From an uncultured Alphaproteobacteria bacterium (lineage in GTDB: Bacteria > Pseudomonadota > Alphaproteobacteria > Methylaequorales > Methylaequoraceae): DNA of 64,000 nt. Below, piece by piece: positions 18,612-26,483 of the stretch. Position numbers and translations under genes: made by a program. The stretch spans positions 48,705 through 112,704 of the forward strand of contig CACAYF010000004.1 in NCBI GenBank assembly GCA_902536655.1. Direction: 5' to 3'. The notes beneath the pieces are model-generated. The model did no database searches and had not been told where the DNA came from. It saw nothing but the letters and a program-made list of their open reading frames with translations. The first letter of the stretch is position 1, and every line of letters begins with the position of its first letter.

Positions 18612-19361
18612 ATGGAAAAAAACAACCCCAGTGCAGTTATTAGAATTGCTTCTATTCTAATTTTCTTCAGTTTGTGGCAGATTTCCAGTCTTTATGTTGA
18701 GGTTGACCTTTTACCTGGACCTAGCGAAGTTTTCGATAAGATAATTTTAGAAGCAGAAGACAACGAAATTTTTTATCATACAGCGATAACTCTAAAAAGA
18801 GTATTTTTGTCATTTGTTATAGCTATGTTTATTGGAACTTTTTTTGGAATTTATATGGGAAGAAATTCATCATTAAATAATTTTTTAGATGACTGGCTCA
18901 TTATGGGATTAAATGTACCGGCTCTAGTAATTATAATTTTATGCTATGTGTGGTTTGGTTTAAATGAAGTCGCAGCAATTGTAGCAGTTTCTATAAATAA
19001 AATTCCAATGGTTGCCGTTATAATGCGAGAAGGAGCAAGATCAATTGAAAAAGATTATGTAGATGTAGCAAAATTTTATAAAATTTCAGGAAATAAATTT
19101 TTTTTAAAAGTAATACTTCCTCAACTTTACCCATACTTGTTATCATCTGCAAGATCAGGTCTATCGTTGATTTGGAAAATTGTTCTTGTAGTAGAGCTAT
19201 TAGGTAGAAGTAATGGGGTAGGATTTAAATTATTTGGATTCTTTCAATTTTTTGATATTTCAGGTATTTTGGCGTATACATTGGTATTTGTTCTTCTAAT
19301 AATTTTTGTAGAATTTATTTTAGTAAGGCCATTTGAAAAAAAAATATCCATCTGGAGGTAA
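18612..19361 (+). CDS. ABC importer permease (SsuC/TauC-like)
   Basis: 249 residues with about six membrane segments and the binding-protein-dependent transport fold. The cytoplasmic coupling loop reads REGARSIEKDYVDVAKFYKISGNKFFLKVILPQ, cited here only by its key part EGARSI...VILPQ, the EAA-type motif that contacts the ATPase. It starts two bases after the binding protein stop. Its last codons contain a GGAGGT sequence (19354-19359) that serves as Shine-Dalgarno for the ATPase gene. Confidence 0.88.
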   Translation: MEKNNPSAVIRIASILIFFSLWQISSLYVEVDLLPGPSEVFDKIILEAEDNEIFYHTAITLKRVFLSFVIAMFIGTFFGIYMGRNSSLNNFLDDWLIMGLNVPALVIIILCYVWFGLNEVAAIVAVSINKIPMVAVIMREGARSIEKDYVDVAKFYKISGNKFFLKVILPQLYPYLLSSARSGLSLIWKIVLVVELLGRSNGVGFKLFGFFQFFDISGILAYTLVFVLLIIFVEFILVRPFEKKISIWR

Positions 19362-19365
19362 AATA

Positions 19366-20118
19366 TTGGATTTCCACATAAATATTAAAAAAAAATCGTT
19401 CATAAACCCACACGATAAAACATCCATCGATGTTCTTAAAAACATAGATATTAAAATTAAGTCCAAAGAATTTGTTTGCATTGTAGGTCCGTCTGGTTGC
19501 GGCAAGACCACTCTAATGAACATTATAGGTGGACTAGTAGACGTCGAAGATCAGAAATTCAATAAAGAACAACATAATTTAAAGCCGAGTGGAGATTTTG
19601 GTTATGTTTTTCAAACCTCGAGACTCCTTCCATGGTTAACAGTTAAAGAAAATATTGAATTAGTTTGCGAAGATAACGAAGAATATATTCAAAGAATAGA
19701 ATTTCTACTTTCCGAATTTGATTTGCACGAATTTAAACATTATTATCCAAAATCACTATCTGGTGGTATGAGACGAAAAGTGTCTTTAGCTAGAGCATTA
19801 ATTAAAAAACCACAAATTTTATTAATGGATGAGCCATTTGTATCATTAGACCAACCCACAGCAGAAAGCCTTTATTCCGTGCTGATAAATTATTGGGAAA
19901 AAAACCCAATTACAATCATACTTATAACGCATAATCTTAAAGAAGCTATTCTTTTAGGAGACAGAATAATTTTTTTTTCCAAAAGACCAGCTTCAGTTGT
20001 ATACGATCACAAGATTAAAGCAAAAATAGAAGGGCTTTCAATTGACAACAATGAAATTCAAGATGAATATAATAAGTTGAGAAAAAAATTCCCTTCTCTA
20101 TTAAAAGGTTTAATTTAG
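19366..20118 (+). CDS. ABC importer ATP-binding protein (SsuB/TauB-like)
   Basis: ATPase of the importer. Walker A GPSGCGKTT, Q-loop FQTSRLLPWLTV, signature LSGGMRRKVSLARAL and Walker B ILLMDEPF are intact; the PWLTV after the Q-loop is typical of the nitrate/sulfonate/taurine group. The start is taken as TTG at 19366 because GGAGGT lies six bases upstream, overlapping the permease stop codon. An in-frame ATG at 19333 would add 11 residues but lies deep in the permease gene with no ribosome site. Length from TTG is 250 residues. Confidence 0.9.
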   Translation: MDFHINIKKKSFINPHDKTSIDVLKNIDIKIKSKEFVCIVGPSGCGKTTLMNIIGGLVDVEDQKFNKEQHNLKPSGDFGYVFQTSRLLPWLTVKENIELVCEDNEEYIQRIEFLLSEFDLHEFKHYYPKSLSGGMRRKVSLARALIKKPQILLMDEPFVSLDQPTAESLYSVLINYWEKNPITIILITHNLKEAILLGDRIIFFSKRPASVVYDHKIKAKIEGLSIDNNEIQDEYNKLRKKFPSLLKGLI

Positions 20119-20127
20119 GAAACCTAA

Positions 20128-20742
20128 ATGGAATCATTTTTAATTTATATAGAAAAAGGTGGAATTATATTTTCATCATTATTTCTTTTGTCAATAGTTA
20201 CTATTGCAATTGTCACCCTTAAAATTATTGAAATCTACTTTTTGAAGAAACTCGATTTTTCTAAATTCTACAGTTTACTAATTGCTGACAAAAATAATAA
20301 TATTAATGACGTTAGAAATGGTTTTATTGACACCCTTCCAAAATCAAAACAAAGTATAATTTTGAATTTAGTTGATATTATTTCTTCTAACAATTCAAAA
20401 ATTGATGTTGAAAAAGAAATTGACTCATTTAAAAATAAGGAATTTAAACAAATTTACTCTTTCCTTCCTTCATTAGAAGTAATTTCACAAGTGAGTCCGT
20501 TAGTAGGACTTCTTGGAACTGTAATAGGAATGATCGACTCATTTAATGAGCTTGAACTAGGTGGTAGTTTGGTTGATCCTGCAATCCTTGCAGGTGGCAT
20601 TTGGACAGCCTTACTGACTACCGCGATGGGACTGATAGTAGCTATACCCGCTCTCGTAAGTCACTATTTCTTAGAAAAAAAAATCAACGATCTTTTAGAT
20701 GACTTCGAAACTTTAATTTCTAAGTTATCAACACTCAAATGA
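20128..20742 (+). CDS. exbB: ExbB/TolQ/MotA-family proton channel subunit
   Basis: 204 residues with three membrane segments (about 13-35, 120-140 and 155-180). SQVSPLVGLLGTVIGMIDSF and ILAGGIWTALLTTAMGLIVAIPA are the conserved pore-lining helices. With ExbD it uses the proton gradient to energise TonB. It starts nine bases after the ATPase stop, and its own stop overlaps the exbD start (ATGA). It is distinct from TolQ at 54286-54999. Confidence 0.9.
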   Translation: MESFLIYIEKGGIIFSSLFLLSIVTIAIVTLKIIEIYFLKKLDFSKFYSLLIADKNNNINDVRNGFIDTLPKSKQSIILNLVDIISSNNSKIDVEKEIDSFKNKEFKQIYSFLPSLEVISQVSPLVGLLGTVIGMIDSFNELELGGSLVDPAILAGGIWTALLTTAMGLIVAIPALVSHYFLEKKINDLLDDFETLISKLSTLK

Positions 20743-21140
20743 CTTTGAATAAAATTTCTAAAAGAAAGATCCTAAAGGTTAATATTATTCCCCTTATTGA
20801 TATTATTTTTTTAATGCTAGTTTTTTTTATGTTAGCTACAAACTTTACAAAAAATAATGAAGTAAGTTTCTCAGTAAGTAGTCAAAAACAAGTTTCAAAC
20901 CAGCAAAATAAAGACCTACTTATGATTTTATATCTCAAAGACAATAAAATTTTTTTTGAAGACAAAATCATAAAATTAAAAGATTTAGAAGATAAATATT
21001 TTGAAAATTGGAATACTCAAAATTTTGACAAAATTGTAATCTTGAATGATAAAAATTCGTCAATTCAAATTTTAATTAATCTTATGGATCTAATTAAAAA
21101 GAATCAAATAAAAAGTGTGAATTTCTCAGATGCACCTTAG
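20739..21140 (+). CDS. exbD: ExbD-family protein, first copy
   Basis: 133 residues: short cytoplasmic N-terminus, one membrane helix and a periplasmic domain. VNIIPLIDIIFLMLVFFMLATNF holds the conserved Asp (about residue 20) needed for proton conduction; only its core LIDIIFLMLVFFML is quoted as motif. It overlaps exbB by four bases and the next exbD-like gene by 11. Two ExbD proteins with one ExbB occur in several TonB clusters. Confidence 0.88.
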   Translation: MTLNKISKRKILKVNIIPLIDIIFLMLVFFMLATNFTKNNEVSFSVSSQKQVSNQQNKDLLMILYLKDNKIFFEDKIIKLKDLEDKYFENWNTQNFDKIVILNDKNSSIQILINLMDLIKKNQIKSVNFSDAP

Positions 21141-21537
21141 AAAATTTAAAAGGCGTAATAAACCCCTAGAGTTGGTAAATCTTATACCAATGATAAATTT
21201 AATCTTTTTGTTATTAATTTTCTTTTTGTTAACAGGCGTTATTAGTAAAAAAGACTCTAATGATATTAGCAGGCCAGAGTCAGTGTATGGAAAAGAAGTA
21301 GAAATTGACAATAATAATATTGTATTAACAATTAATAAAAAAAATGAGATTTTGATTGAAAATAAAAAGTTAAAAATTGAAGAATTATCAAACCTACTTT
21401 TGACAAAAAATAAAAAGTATATTTTAGATTTAGACAAAGATTCATCTATTCATTTCTTTAATAGAATTATGAAAGAATTTAAAAATAAAGATATAAAAAA
21501 GGTTTTTGTAAGGGTAGTAGAAAGAGAAAATGACTAA
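21130..21537 (+). CDS. ExbD-family protein, second copy
   Basis: 135 residues, same layout as its neighbour: NLIPMINLIFLLLIFFLLTG forms the membrane helix, followed by a periplasmic domain (VLTINKKNEILIENKKLKI). At the position of the conserved membrane aspartate this copy has Asn (LIPMINLIF versus LIPLIDIIF), so it may be unable to conduct protons and act as a structural partner in a heteromeric complex. Overlaps: 11 bases with the first copy and eight with tonB. Confidence 0.86.
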   Translation: MHLRKFKRRNKPLELVNLIPMINLIFLLLIFFLLTGVISKKDSNDISRPESVYGKEVEIDNNNIVLTINKKNEILIENKKLKIEELSNLLLTKNKKYILDLDKDSSIHFFNRIMKEFKNKDIKKVFVRVVEREND

Positions 21538-22291
21538 TAATAAATTAATCTATTGTTCAATTGTTTTTTCTTTACTATTCCATTTTACAATCATTTTTTT
21601 TTTTACATCAGAAACAATTGATGAGGACATTTATGTCGTAAACTTAAGTGAATTCAAAGAATTTATATTCGTTCAACCTTCACCACCTAAACCAAAAAAT
21701 ATATTTAAAGAGAAAACCATAAAAAAAATAGAAGACAATACTCTTCAGCAAAATAAAATTTTAAACAATAAGGAAATAATCATTGAGAAAAAACAAGAAG
21801 TTTTACCTATAAAAAAAAAAGAAACTGAAGAAATCGTTAAACAAACTGAAAAAATCATCAAACCATCCCAAAAACAAATTCAGAAAAAGGAAATTAAAAA
21901 ACATAATAATTTAAATGACATTGCAGAAAAAAAAACACAAATACAGCCACCAAAACAATTTTCTCTTCAAAAAAATAAATCAGTTATTAAAAATAAATTA
22001 CTTAGTGAATATTTAAGTTTTATTTCCTATGAAATAAACAAAATGGCATCAAAATCTTATCCAATTCAATCAGTTAGAAGACGAGAGCAAGGAACAATAG
22101 TTTCTATTTTAACAATTAACAAAGATGGGGAGTTGTTGAAGATTGAAATAAAAGACAAAGCTCCAAAAAGGCTTTATAAGTCTACAACGAAAATCTTAAA
22201 TATATTTAAATTTCCAAAACCTCCAGTTGAGATTTTGGACGACCAAGGACAATTGAGAATCAAAATCCCTGTAAATTATATTCTTAAATAA
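21530..22291 (+). CDS. tonB: TonB-like energy transducer
   Basis: 253 residues: N-terminal membrane anchor (about 8-25), a Lys/Glu/Pro-rich periplasmic linker and a C-terminal TonB domain of about 90 residues. The C-terminal domain reads ASKSYPIQSVRRREQGTI, followed by ILTINKDGELLKIEI, matching the YP...R..G.V pattern of the family. It ends the operon that begins with the ABC importer. No TonB-dependent receptor is in the window; the nearest outer-membrane protein is the porin that follows. Confidence 0.88.
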   Translation: MTNNKLIYCSIVFSLLFHFTIIFFFTSETIDEDIYVVNLSEFKEFIFVQPSPPKPKNIFKEKTIKKIEDNTLQQNKILNNKEIIIEKKQEVLPIKKKETEEIVKQTEKIIKPSQKQIQKKEIKKHNNLNDIAEKKTQIQPPKQFSLQKNKSVIKNKLLSEYLSFISYEINKMASKSYPIQSVRRREQGTIVSILTINKDGELLKIEIKDKAPKRLYKSTTKILNIFKFPKPPVEILDDQGQLRIKIPVNYILK

Positions 22292-22297
22292 CTTTAT

Positions 22298-22313
22298 GTT
22301 GTATAATTACAAC
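22298..22313. promoter_or_regulatory. Palindrome in the tonB-porin gap
   Basis: GTTGTA-TAAT-TACAAC, a perfect 6-bp inverted repeat, lies seven bases after the tonB stop. There is no T-run directly behind it, so it is a weak terminator candidate; it could be an operator for the porin gene, whose promoter must lie in the 127-base gap 22292-22418. No known regulator site was recognised. Confidence 0.35.
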
Positions 22314-22418
22314 AATTTGTCTAAAAAAAACCTTAATGACTACTTACTTAGTGTAATAAGTTTTTTTTAAGTGTACTATAACAATATTAAATATATTAAC
22401 AAATAAGGAAGGAAATAT

Positions 22419-23717
22419 ATGAAAATTTCAAAAAAAATTGCAATAGCTGCAATTCCTGCTGTCATGGCTTTAGCTTCCACCAATGTTGACTCGAAAATTT
22501 TATTAATGAGTCAAGAAGGTTGGGAAGTTTCTTTTGACGGTGCAGCTAACGCGTTCATCATGAAAAACAGTGTAAGTGACGCACCATCTACTTCGGGCGG
22601 AGCGGCTTTTACTCCTGATACATCAGATGGTACTGGCGTTATGGCCGGTAATGATGATACAAGCATTGTTACAGGTTTATTACCAAATGTTTGGGGTATG
22701 ACTTTAAAAGCTCCAACAGCTAACGGATTAGACATGTCGGCAAGATTAGGTCTTTACACCCACATGAATGGCGGTGAAAACTCATTAGGAAATGGACAAA
22801 TCAATCTTCGTGAAACTAGTGGATCTATTGCAGGCTCGTTTGGTACTGTATTGGTAGGACGTAGTTTAGGTATTCATCAAAGTAATGCTATCCTAAATGA
22901 TATGTTATTATTTGGTGTTGGTGCAGCTGCAAGTGCTGGAAACTCAAATACTACTCTTGGTAGAATTGGTTTAGGGTACTTATATACTGACTTTAAACCT
23001 CAAGTTGCTTGGACACTTCCAGATCTTGGAAATGGTTTTAATGCAAAAGTTGCCGTATTCGATCCTGATGATGTAACAGCTGATGCCGCAGCATTCAGCG
23101 CTACAGATAAATCATCTCCAAGAGTTGAAGCTCAAATTACATGGAACGGTGATCTTTTAGGAACTGGTATTGGCATGAATCTGTGGGTTGACGGTACTTA
23201 CCAAAATACTGAAAGAACTCAAGCCCAGGCTCGAGCTGTTGAAGGTACACCGGCTGCTGGTGGAGACGGTGACAGTGATGTTGACTCAGCAGGTGTTGGC
23301 TTTGGTGGTAAATTTACCTATGAAGGCTTTGCATTAGTTGCTTCAGGCTTCCACGGTACTGGTCTTGGTATAAGAGGACAACGCACGCAAGGCGCTGACG
23401 TTACAGTACATGCATTGGATGATGTCGGTAAAGAAAGAAAATCTTATGGTGGATATATCCAAGGTACATATAGCTTTGGTCAAGGCACTAACGTAGGTTA
23501 TTCTTATGGTGGTAACTACCTGAAAAAAACAGGTAATGACTTAAACAATGCTGGTGTAATGAATTACCACATCATGCATTCTGGAATGATTTGGCATAAT
23601 GTCACTGATAATTTCAGATTAGTAGCTGAAGGTGGTTTCACTGAAAAAGCATGGTATCTTGCAGATGACGAGCAAGAAGACTCTTTCGGTGGTGTTGGAG
23701 CGTTCTTCTTCTGGTAG
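22419..23717 (+). CDS. Outer-membrane porin
   Basis: 432 residues with a signal peptide (MKISKKIAIAAIPAVMALAS, cleavage near 23-27) and a Gly/Asn/Asp-rich beta-strand body ending in GVGAFFFW, an aromatic C-terminus recognised by the BAM machinery. The composition and the segments GSFGTVLVGRSLGIHQ and GKFTYEGFALVASGFHG suggest a general diffusion porin of the alphaproteobacterial type. A strong GGAAGGAAAT-like ribosome site precedes the ATG, a rho-independent terminator follows, and GC is visibly higher than in neighbouring genes, all signs of high expression. Selectivity cannot be inferred. Confidence 0.85.
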   Translation: MKISKKIAIAAIPAVMALASTNVDSKILLMSQEGWEVSFDGAANAFIMKNSVSDAPSTSGGAAFTPDTSDGTGVMAGNDDTSIVTGLLPNVWGMTLKAPTANGLDMSARLGLYTHMNGGENSLGNGQINLRETSGSIAGSFGTVLVGRSLGIHQSNAILNDMLLFGVGAAASAGNSNTTLGRIGLGYLYTDFKPQVAWTLPDLGNGFNAKVAVFDPDDVTADAAAFSATDKSSPRVEAQITWNGDLLGTGIGMNLWVDGTYQNTERTQAQARAVEGTPAAGGDGDSDVDSAGVGFGGKFTYEGFALVASGFHGTGLGIRGQRTQGADVTVHALDDVGKERKSYGGYIQGTYSFGQGTNVGYSYGGNYLKKTGNDLNNAGVMNYHIMHSGMIWHNVTDNFRLVAEGGFTEKAWYLADDEQEDSFGGVGAFFFW

Positions 23718-23744
23718 AATGCTAAAATCTAACATAACTTAATC

Positions 23745-23780
23745 AAAAAAAGGAGAGCATTGAGCTCTCCTTTTTTTTTT
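23745..23780 (+). terminator. Rho-independent terminator after the porin gene
   Basis: GGAGAGC-ATTGA-GCTCTCC (7-bp stem, 5-base loop) flanked by an A-run and followed by a run of T (23770-23780). It lies about 35 bases after the porin stop and can act on the plus strand. Confidence 0.92.
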
Positions 23781-23819
23781 GCTAGACTCAACTCCAGTTA
23801 AATTTGTTTTGTGTTTTTT

Positions 23820-24827
23820 ATGCGACTTTTATTATTTTTATTTCTTTCAACTGCACTTTTGAGTTGTTCTTCTATTATTAATGTTTTTGAGGACAATAAA
23901 TTTTATTACAAAAATGGTTTCCAAAGAGTTCAACTCAATATCGAGGATAAAAATGCTAAAAACATTCATCCTATTAAGATAGATCCCTCCAGAATTGAAG
24001 GAGCTTTAAAGCTTATTATAACAAGATTCGGAAATAAGCCCCAACAATTATTTCCTAATGAAAAAGTTCTTGATTACTCTGTAGCTATTAGTGAAGCATT
24101 GATAGATGCAAAACCAAATGAAGATGTTGTTTTCACTATAGAAGCTTGGTACAAACAAAAAGGTTTATCCTCTAACAGAGTCACATCCGGAAGAATTTTT
24201 TATAATAATTATGGTTTAAATTTGGTTTTTGGCTCAATTTTGAGAAAAGGTAATATGCAAGAAACTGATCCGATGCTTGCAGCAGGAATCAATCCTAATC
24301 TTAAAACAAACCCATATGTGCCAGGTTCAAGATTTCAAACCATCAAAAGCAAATTTAAATTGAGTGCACTTCCAAATTCTGGAGTCTTTAGACCGTCCAC
24401 AGCGAAAAATAGACGTGATTGGTTGGTGTTTTCAAAGCGAGCTTTACAAGCTAGAGGGTTTCTAAATCAACAAGAACAAACGAGAGCGTTACAATCAAAT
24501 ATTGAAGTAAAGAGTCTTAGAGCAGAAGTTGAAAACTTAAGACAAGAGTTAAAATCTATGCAAAGACCAAATCCACAACAATATGGCAATTACTATCCTC
24601 CTCCACCTCGCAATACTCCATATGATATAAATTCACAACAAAATCCTTACTATAATAGATATACGCCACAATATCCTTATCCTAATTATAACCAACAATA
24701 CATAAACAATCAGAATCAAAGGCAAAGTGAAATTCAGCTTACACTTAAATCCCTTGAGAACATGAGAGAACGTGGTTTAATTAGTGAAGAATATTATTTG
24801 AAAAAATTAAGGGAGTTAGGGTTTTAA
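23820..24827 (+). CDS. Lipoprotein with Pro/Tyr/Gln-rich linker and short C-terminal SHOCT-like helix pair
   Basis: From ATG at 23820 it is 335 residues (GTG at 23811 would add three). Signal with lipobox LLSC (Cys about residue 16). A folded region of about 190 residues follows (DYSVAISEALIDAKPNED, FTIEAWYKQKG), then a coiled-coil stretch (IEVKSLRAEVENLRQELKS), a Pro/Tyr/Gln/Asn-rich linker and a final segment LENMRERGLISEEYYLKK that resembles SHOCT domains. Function unknown. It may sit on the inner face of the outer membrane. It starts 40 bases after the porin terminator and meets the convergent gene 24829-25554 at one base distance. Confidence 0.75.
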   Translation: MRLLLFLFLSTALLSCSSIINVFEDNKFYYKNGFQRVQLNIEDKNAKNIHPIKIDPSRIEGALKLIITRFGNKPQQLFPNEKVLDYSVAISEALIDAKPNEDVVFTIEAWYKQKGLSSNRVTSGRIFYNNYGLNLVFGSILRKGNMQETDPMLAAGINPNLKTNPYVPGSRFQTIKSKFKLSALPNSGVFRPSTAKNRRDWLVFSKRALQARGFLNQQEQTRALQSNIEVKSLRAEVENLRQELKSMQRPNPQQYGNYYPPPPRNTPYDINSQQNPYYNRYTPQYPYPNYNQQYINNQNQRQSEIQLTLKSLENMRERGLISEEYYLKKLRELGF

Positions 24828-24828
24828 T

Positions 24829-25554
24829 TTAGAATTCTAATTCCATATTCCACAAAAACATATGATTTGTAGTTGCATCGGTTAATCCATGAAGATAGGC
24901 AATTGAAACTTCATATTCAAAAATTTCTAAATCAATTTCACTTTCTAACTGAACTCCATATAGATGTTTTTGAAGACTAAATGTATTAAATTTCGATATC
25001 TCACCAAAATTACTAAAGCCTAAAAAACCAAAACCGAAGTTTTTATCCAATAAATTTTTAAACATCAATTGATTGCTTATATCAAAAGAAGTAGAGCCAG
25101 TAGCTCCTTTTCCGACTCCTTTTTCAAATATAAAATTTGAAATAAAGCTTATAATTTCGTTGTTAAATTCATTTAAATACTTGTATTCAATTTCATCAGC
25201 TTCATCTTTTTCAGAAACAAAATTGTAAGAAAAGTAAAGAGCGCTAGCAAAGTTTTTATAGTCAAAAATCTGAACTTGATTTTGAAATTCTGTTTTTTCC
25301 CAATCTAATGGAGTTTCAGCTTTGTCAGAAACATGAAATTCTAGCTCTGATTGCCAGAAACTTGTCCAAGAATACTCTGTTTCAACAACATGGTGATGAG
25401 ATTTGTTATATTCTAATCTGTCATCATAATTAAAATGCCCCCTCCACTCTAAAGATTGTCTCCCCTCTTCAACGCGAGGACTATAAATTTTATGATGCGC
25501 TTCCAAATTGATGAATTTAAAAATTAAGACTGTAAAAATAAATAACCTTAACAT
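24829..25554 (-). CDS. Exported protein, probably a small outer-membrane beta-barrel
   Basis: 241 residues, family not recognised. N-terminal signal peptide (MLRLFIFTVLIFKFINLEA) and a mature start rich in His (AHHKIYSP). The body alternates polar and aromatic residues (EYSWTSFWQSELEFHV, ASALYFSYNFVSEKDE, YEVSIAYLHGLTDAT) and ends FLWNMELEF, with a terminal Phe, as expected for a beta-barrel. Eight residues of the start overlap the DUF3126-type gene end by seven bases, so the two are likely co-transcribed. Confidence 0.65.
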   Translation of the reverse strand: MLRLFIFTVLIFKFINLEAHHKIYSPRVEEGRQSLEWRGHFNYDDRLEYNKSHHHVVETEYSWTSFWQSELEFHVSDKAETPLDWEKTEFQNQVQIFDYKNFASALYFSYNFVSEKDEADEIEYKYLNEFNNEIISFISNFIFEKGVGKGATGSTSFDISNQLMFKNLLDKNFGFGFLGFSNFGEISKFNTFSLQKHLYGVQLESEIDLEIFEYEVSIAYLHGLTDATTNHMFLWNMELEF

Positions 25555-25775
25555 TGATCTGAAAAATCTGTTAAATCTTCTTTTAAAATAGTCATGTGAA
25601 ACTGATAATCTTCCTCGCCTTCTTCGTTTTCTTTATAGATTAATCCAAGAAATTCATCCTTGTGATAAACCTCACATGAGTCATCAATTGATTTTCTTTT
25701 TTTTAAAATGAAATCATGAGTGCCAAAAATTTTGTTTAAATATTTTTTTATTTTTTCTAACTCTTGGTCTGTCAT
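25548..25775 (-). CDS. DUF3126-like small protein
   Basis: From ATG at 25775 it is 75 residues; the open frame starts at 25808 but the first 11 residues are not family-like. TDQELEKIKKYLNKIFGT, CEVYHKDEFLGLIYK and EEDYQFHMTILKEDL match my memory of the DUF3126 family, a short conserved alphaproteobacterial protein of unknown function. Cytoplasmic, acidic at its C-terminal half. It is upstream of the putative barrel gene and divergent from the DUF3429-like gene. Confidence 0.75.
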   Translation of the reverse strand: MTDQELEKIKKYLNKIFGTHDFILKKRKSIDDSCEVYHKDEFLGLIYKENEEGEEDYQFHMTILKEDLTDFSDQC

Positions 25776-25865
25776 TGCGCAATTCTCCAAAAAGTATATG
25801 ATAAACATTAAATTGAATCTAGCAAGTTAGATAAACATTAAATTATCACCTATTTACTCTGTTTT

Positions 25866-26285
25866 ATGAATCAATCAAAAAAAAGAATAATATCAGTAAC
25901 TTATGCAGGTATTTTACCATTTTATCTTTCTCCTATGAGTCATTATTTAGATAATAATGGAACTATACTGATATTTTCAGAAATTGAGACAATTTCTTCT
26001 CTATATGCTGCTCTGATTGTTTGTTTCTTATCAGGGATGCAATGGCAAAAACTAATTGAAATAAATATGAAAGGTTATTTTTTTTTTACTCCAATAATAC
26101 CCTTATTTTTAGTTTCAACGCATAATCTAAATGATAATGAAATTTACTCTACATTTGTACTTATTTTTTCACTTTTTTTGAGTCTTTTGATTGACCTAAG
26201 ATTAAGCCAAAAAAAATCAGACAAATGGTTTAAAAAATTAAGAATTAATGCGACAGTTTTAGCGTCATTTTCTTTTTTAATATAA
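25866..26285 (+). CDS. DUF3429-like inner-membrane protein
   Basis: 139 residues with four or five membrane segments. The stretch LYAALIVCFLSGMQWQK and the end SDKWFKKLRINATVLASFSF follow the pattern of the DUF3429/TMEM69 family, known from alphaproteobacteria and mitochondria, with unknown function. It is upstream of the opsin gene on the same strand but separated by 198 bases that contain their own signals, so co-transcription is doubtful. Confidence 0.75.
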   Translation: MNQSKKRIISVTYAGILPFYLSPMSHYLDNNGTILIFSEIETISSLYAALIVCFLSGMQWQKLIEINMKGYFFFTPIIPLFLVSTHNLNDNEIYSTFVLIFSLFLSLLIDLRLSQKKSDKWFKKLRINATVLASFSFLI

Positions 26286-26387
26286 TTTTTTAGCAATAAA
26301 ATCAATAATTTAAGATTTTTTGGCTTTTTTTTTCTTGAATTAACTAATTTTTTAGTCATCCTAGTATTTACAATATGGGGAGGTTAT

Positions 26388-26409
26388 TGGGCAAAAGCAT
26401 ATCTGCCCA
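26388..26409. promoter_or_regulatory. Upstream inverted repeat before the opsin gene
   Basis: TGGGCA-N10-TGCCCA is a perfect 6-bp dyad about 75 bases upstream of the opsin ATG, in a 198-base gap that is otherwise AT-rich. It may be a regulator site or an RNA stem. No known binding-site consensus was recognised. Confidence 0.4.
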
Positions 26410-26435
26410 CTTAATCTGCTTGTGAAACTTTAACT

Positions 26436-26453
26436 TTTGAGCTCTTGCTCAAA
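26436..26453. promoter_or_regulatory. Dyad TTTGAGC-N4-GCTCAAA overlapping the opsin promoter
   Basis: A perfect 7-bp inverted repeat with a 4-base loop overlaps the -35 hexamer and spacer of the predicted opsin promoter. It could be an operator; alternatively, in RNA it would fold to a small hairpin. The overlap with a predicted -35 favours the operator reading. Confidence 0.45.
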
Positions 26454-26465
26454 TTTTAATATTAA
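26437..26465 (+). promoter_or_regulatory. Predicted promoter of the proteorhodopsin gene
   Basis: TTGAGC (26437-26442), 17-base spacer, TATTAA (26460-26465). Transcription would begin near 26472, leaving a short leader with the ribosome site AAAGGA just before ATG at 26484. Match is moderate; no better pair was seen in the gap. Confidence 0.45.
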
Positions 26466-26483
26466 ATACGAAAGGATAAACAT

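Noticed and set aside
17614..20118. Thiamine-precursor (HMP) importer, because NMT1-like binding proteins can bind pyrimidines and thi genes are near
   Set aside because: No riboswitch or thi gene in the operon, and thiC is present, so the link is not supported; substrate left open.
21530..22291. TolA as an alternative name for the TonB-like gene
   Set aside because: It sits with exbB/exbD and has a YP...R..G C-terminal TonB pattern, while a clear TolA with the tol genes is at 53087-53869.
22292..22418. tRNA or small RNA gene in the tonB-porin gap
   Set aside because: No cloverleaf or T-loop sequence; only a short palindrome and AT-rich promoter-like sequence.
26375..26425. 16-codon frame (begins MGRLLGKSIS) upstream of the opsin gene, overlapping the first dyad
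   Set aside because: No ribosome site and too short to judge; more likely chance, although a leader peptide cannot be fully excluded.
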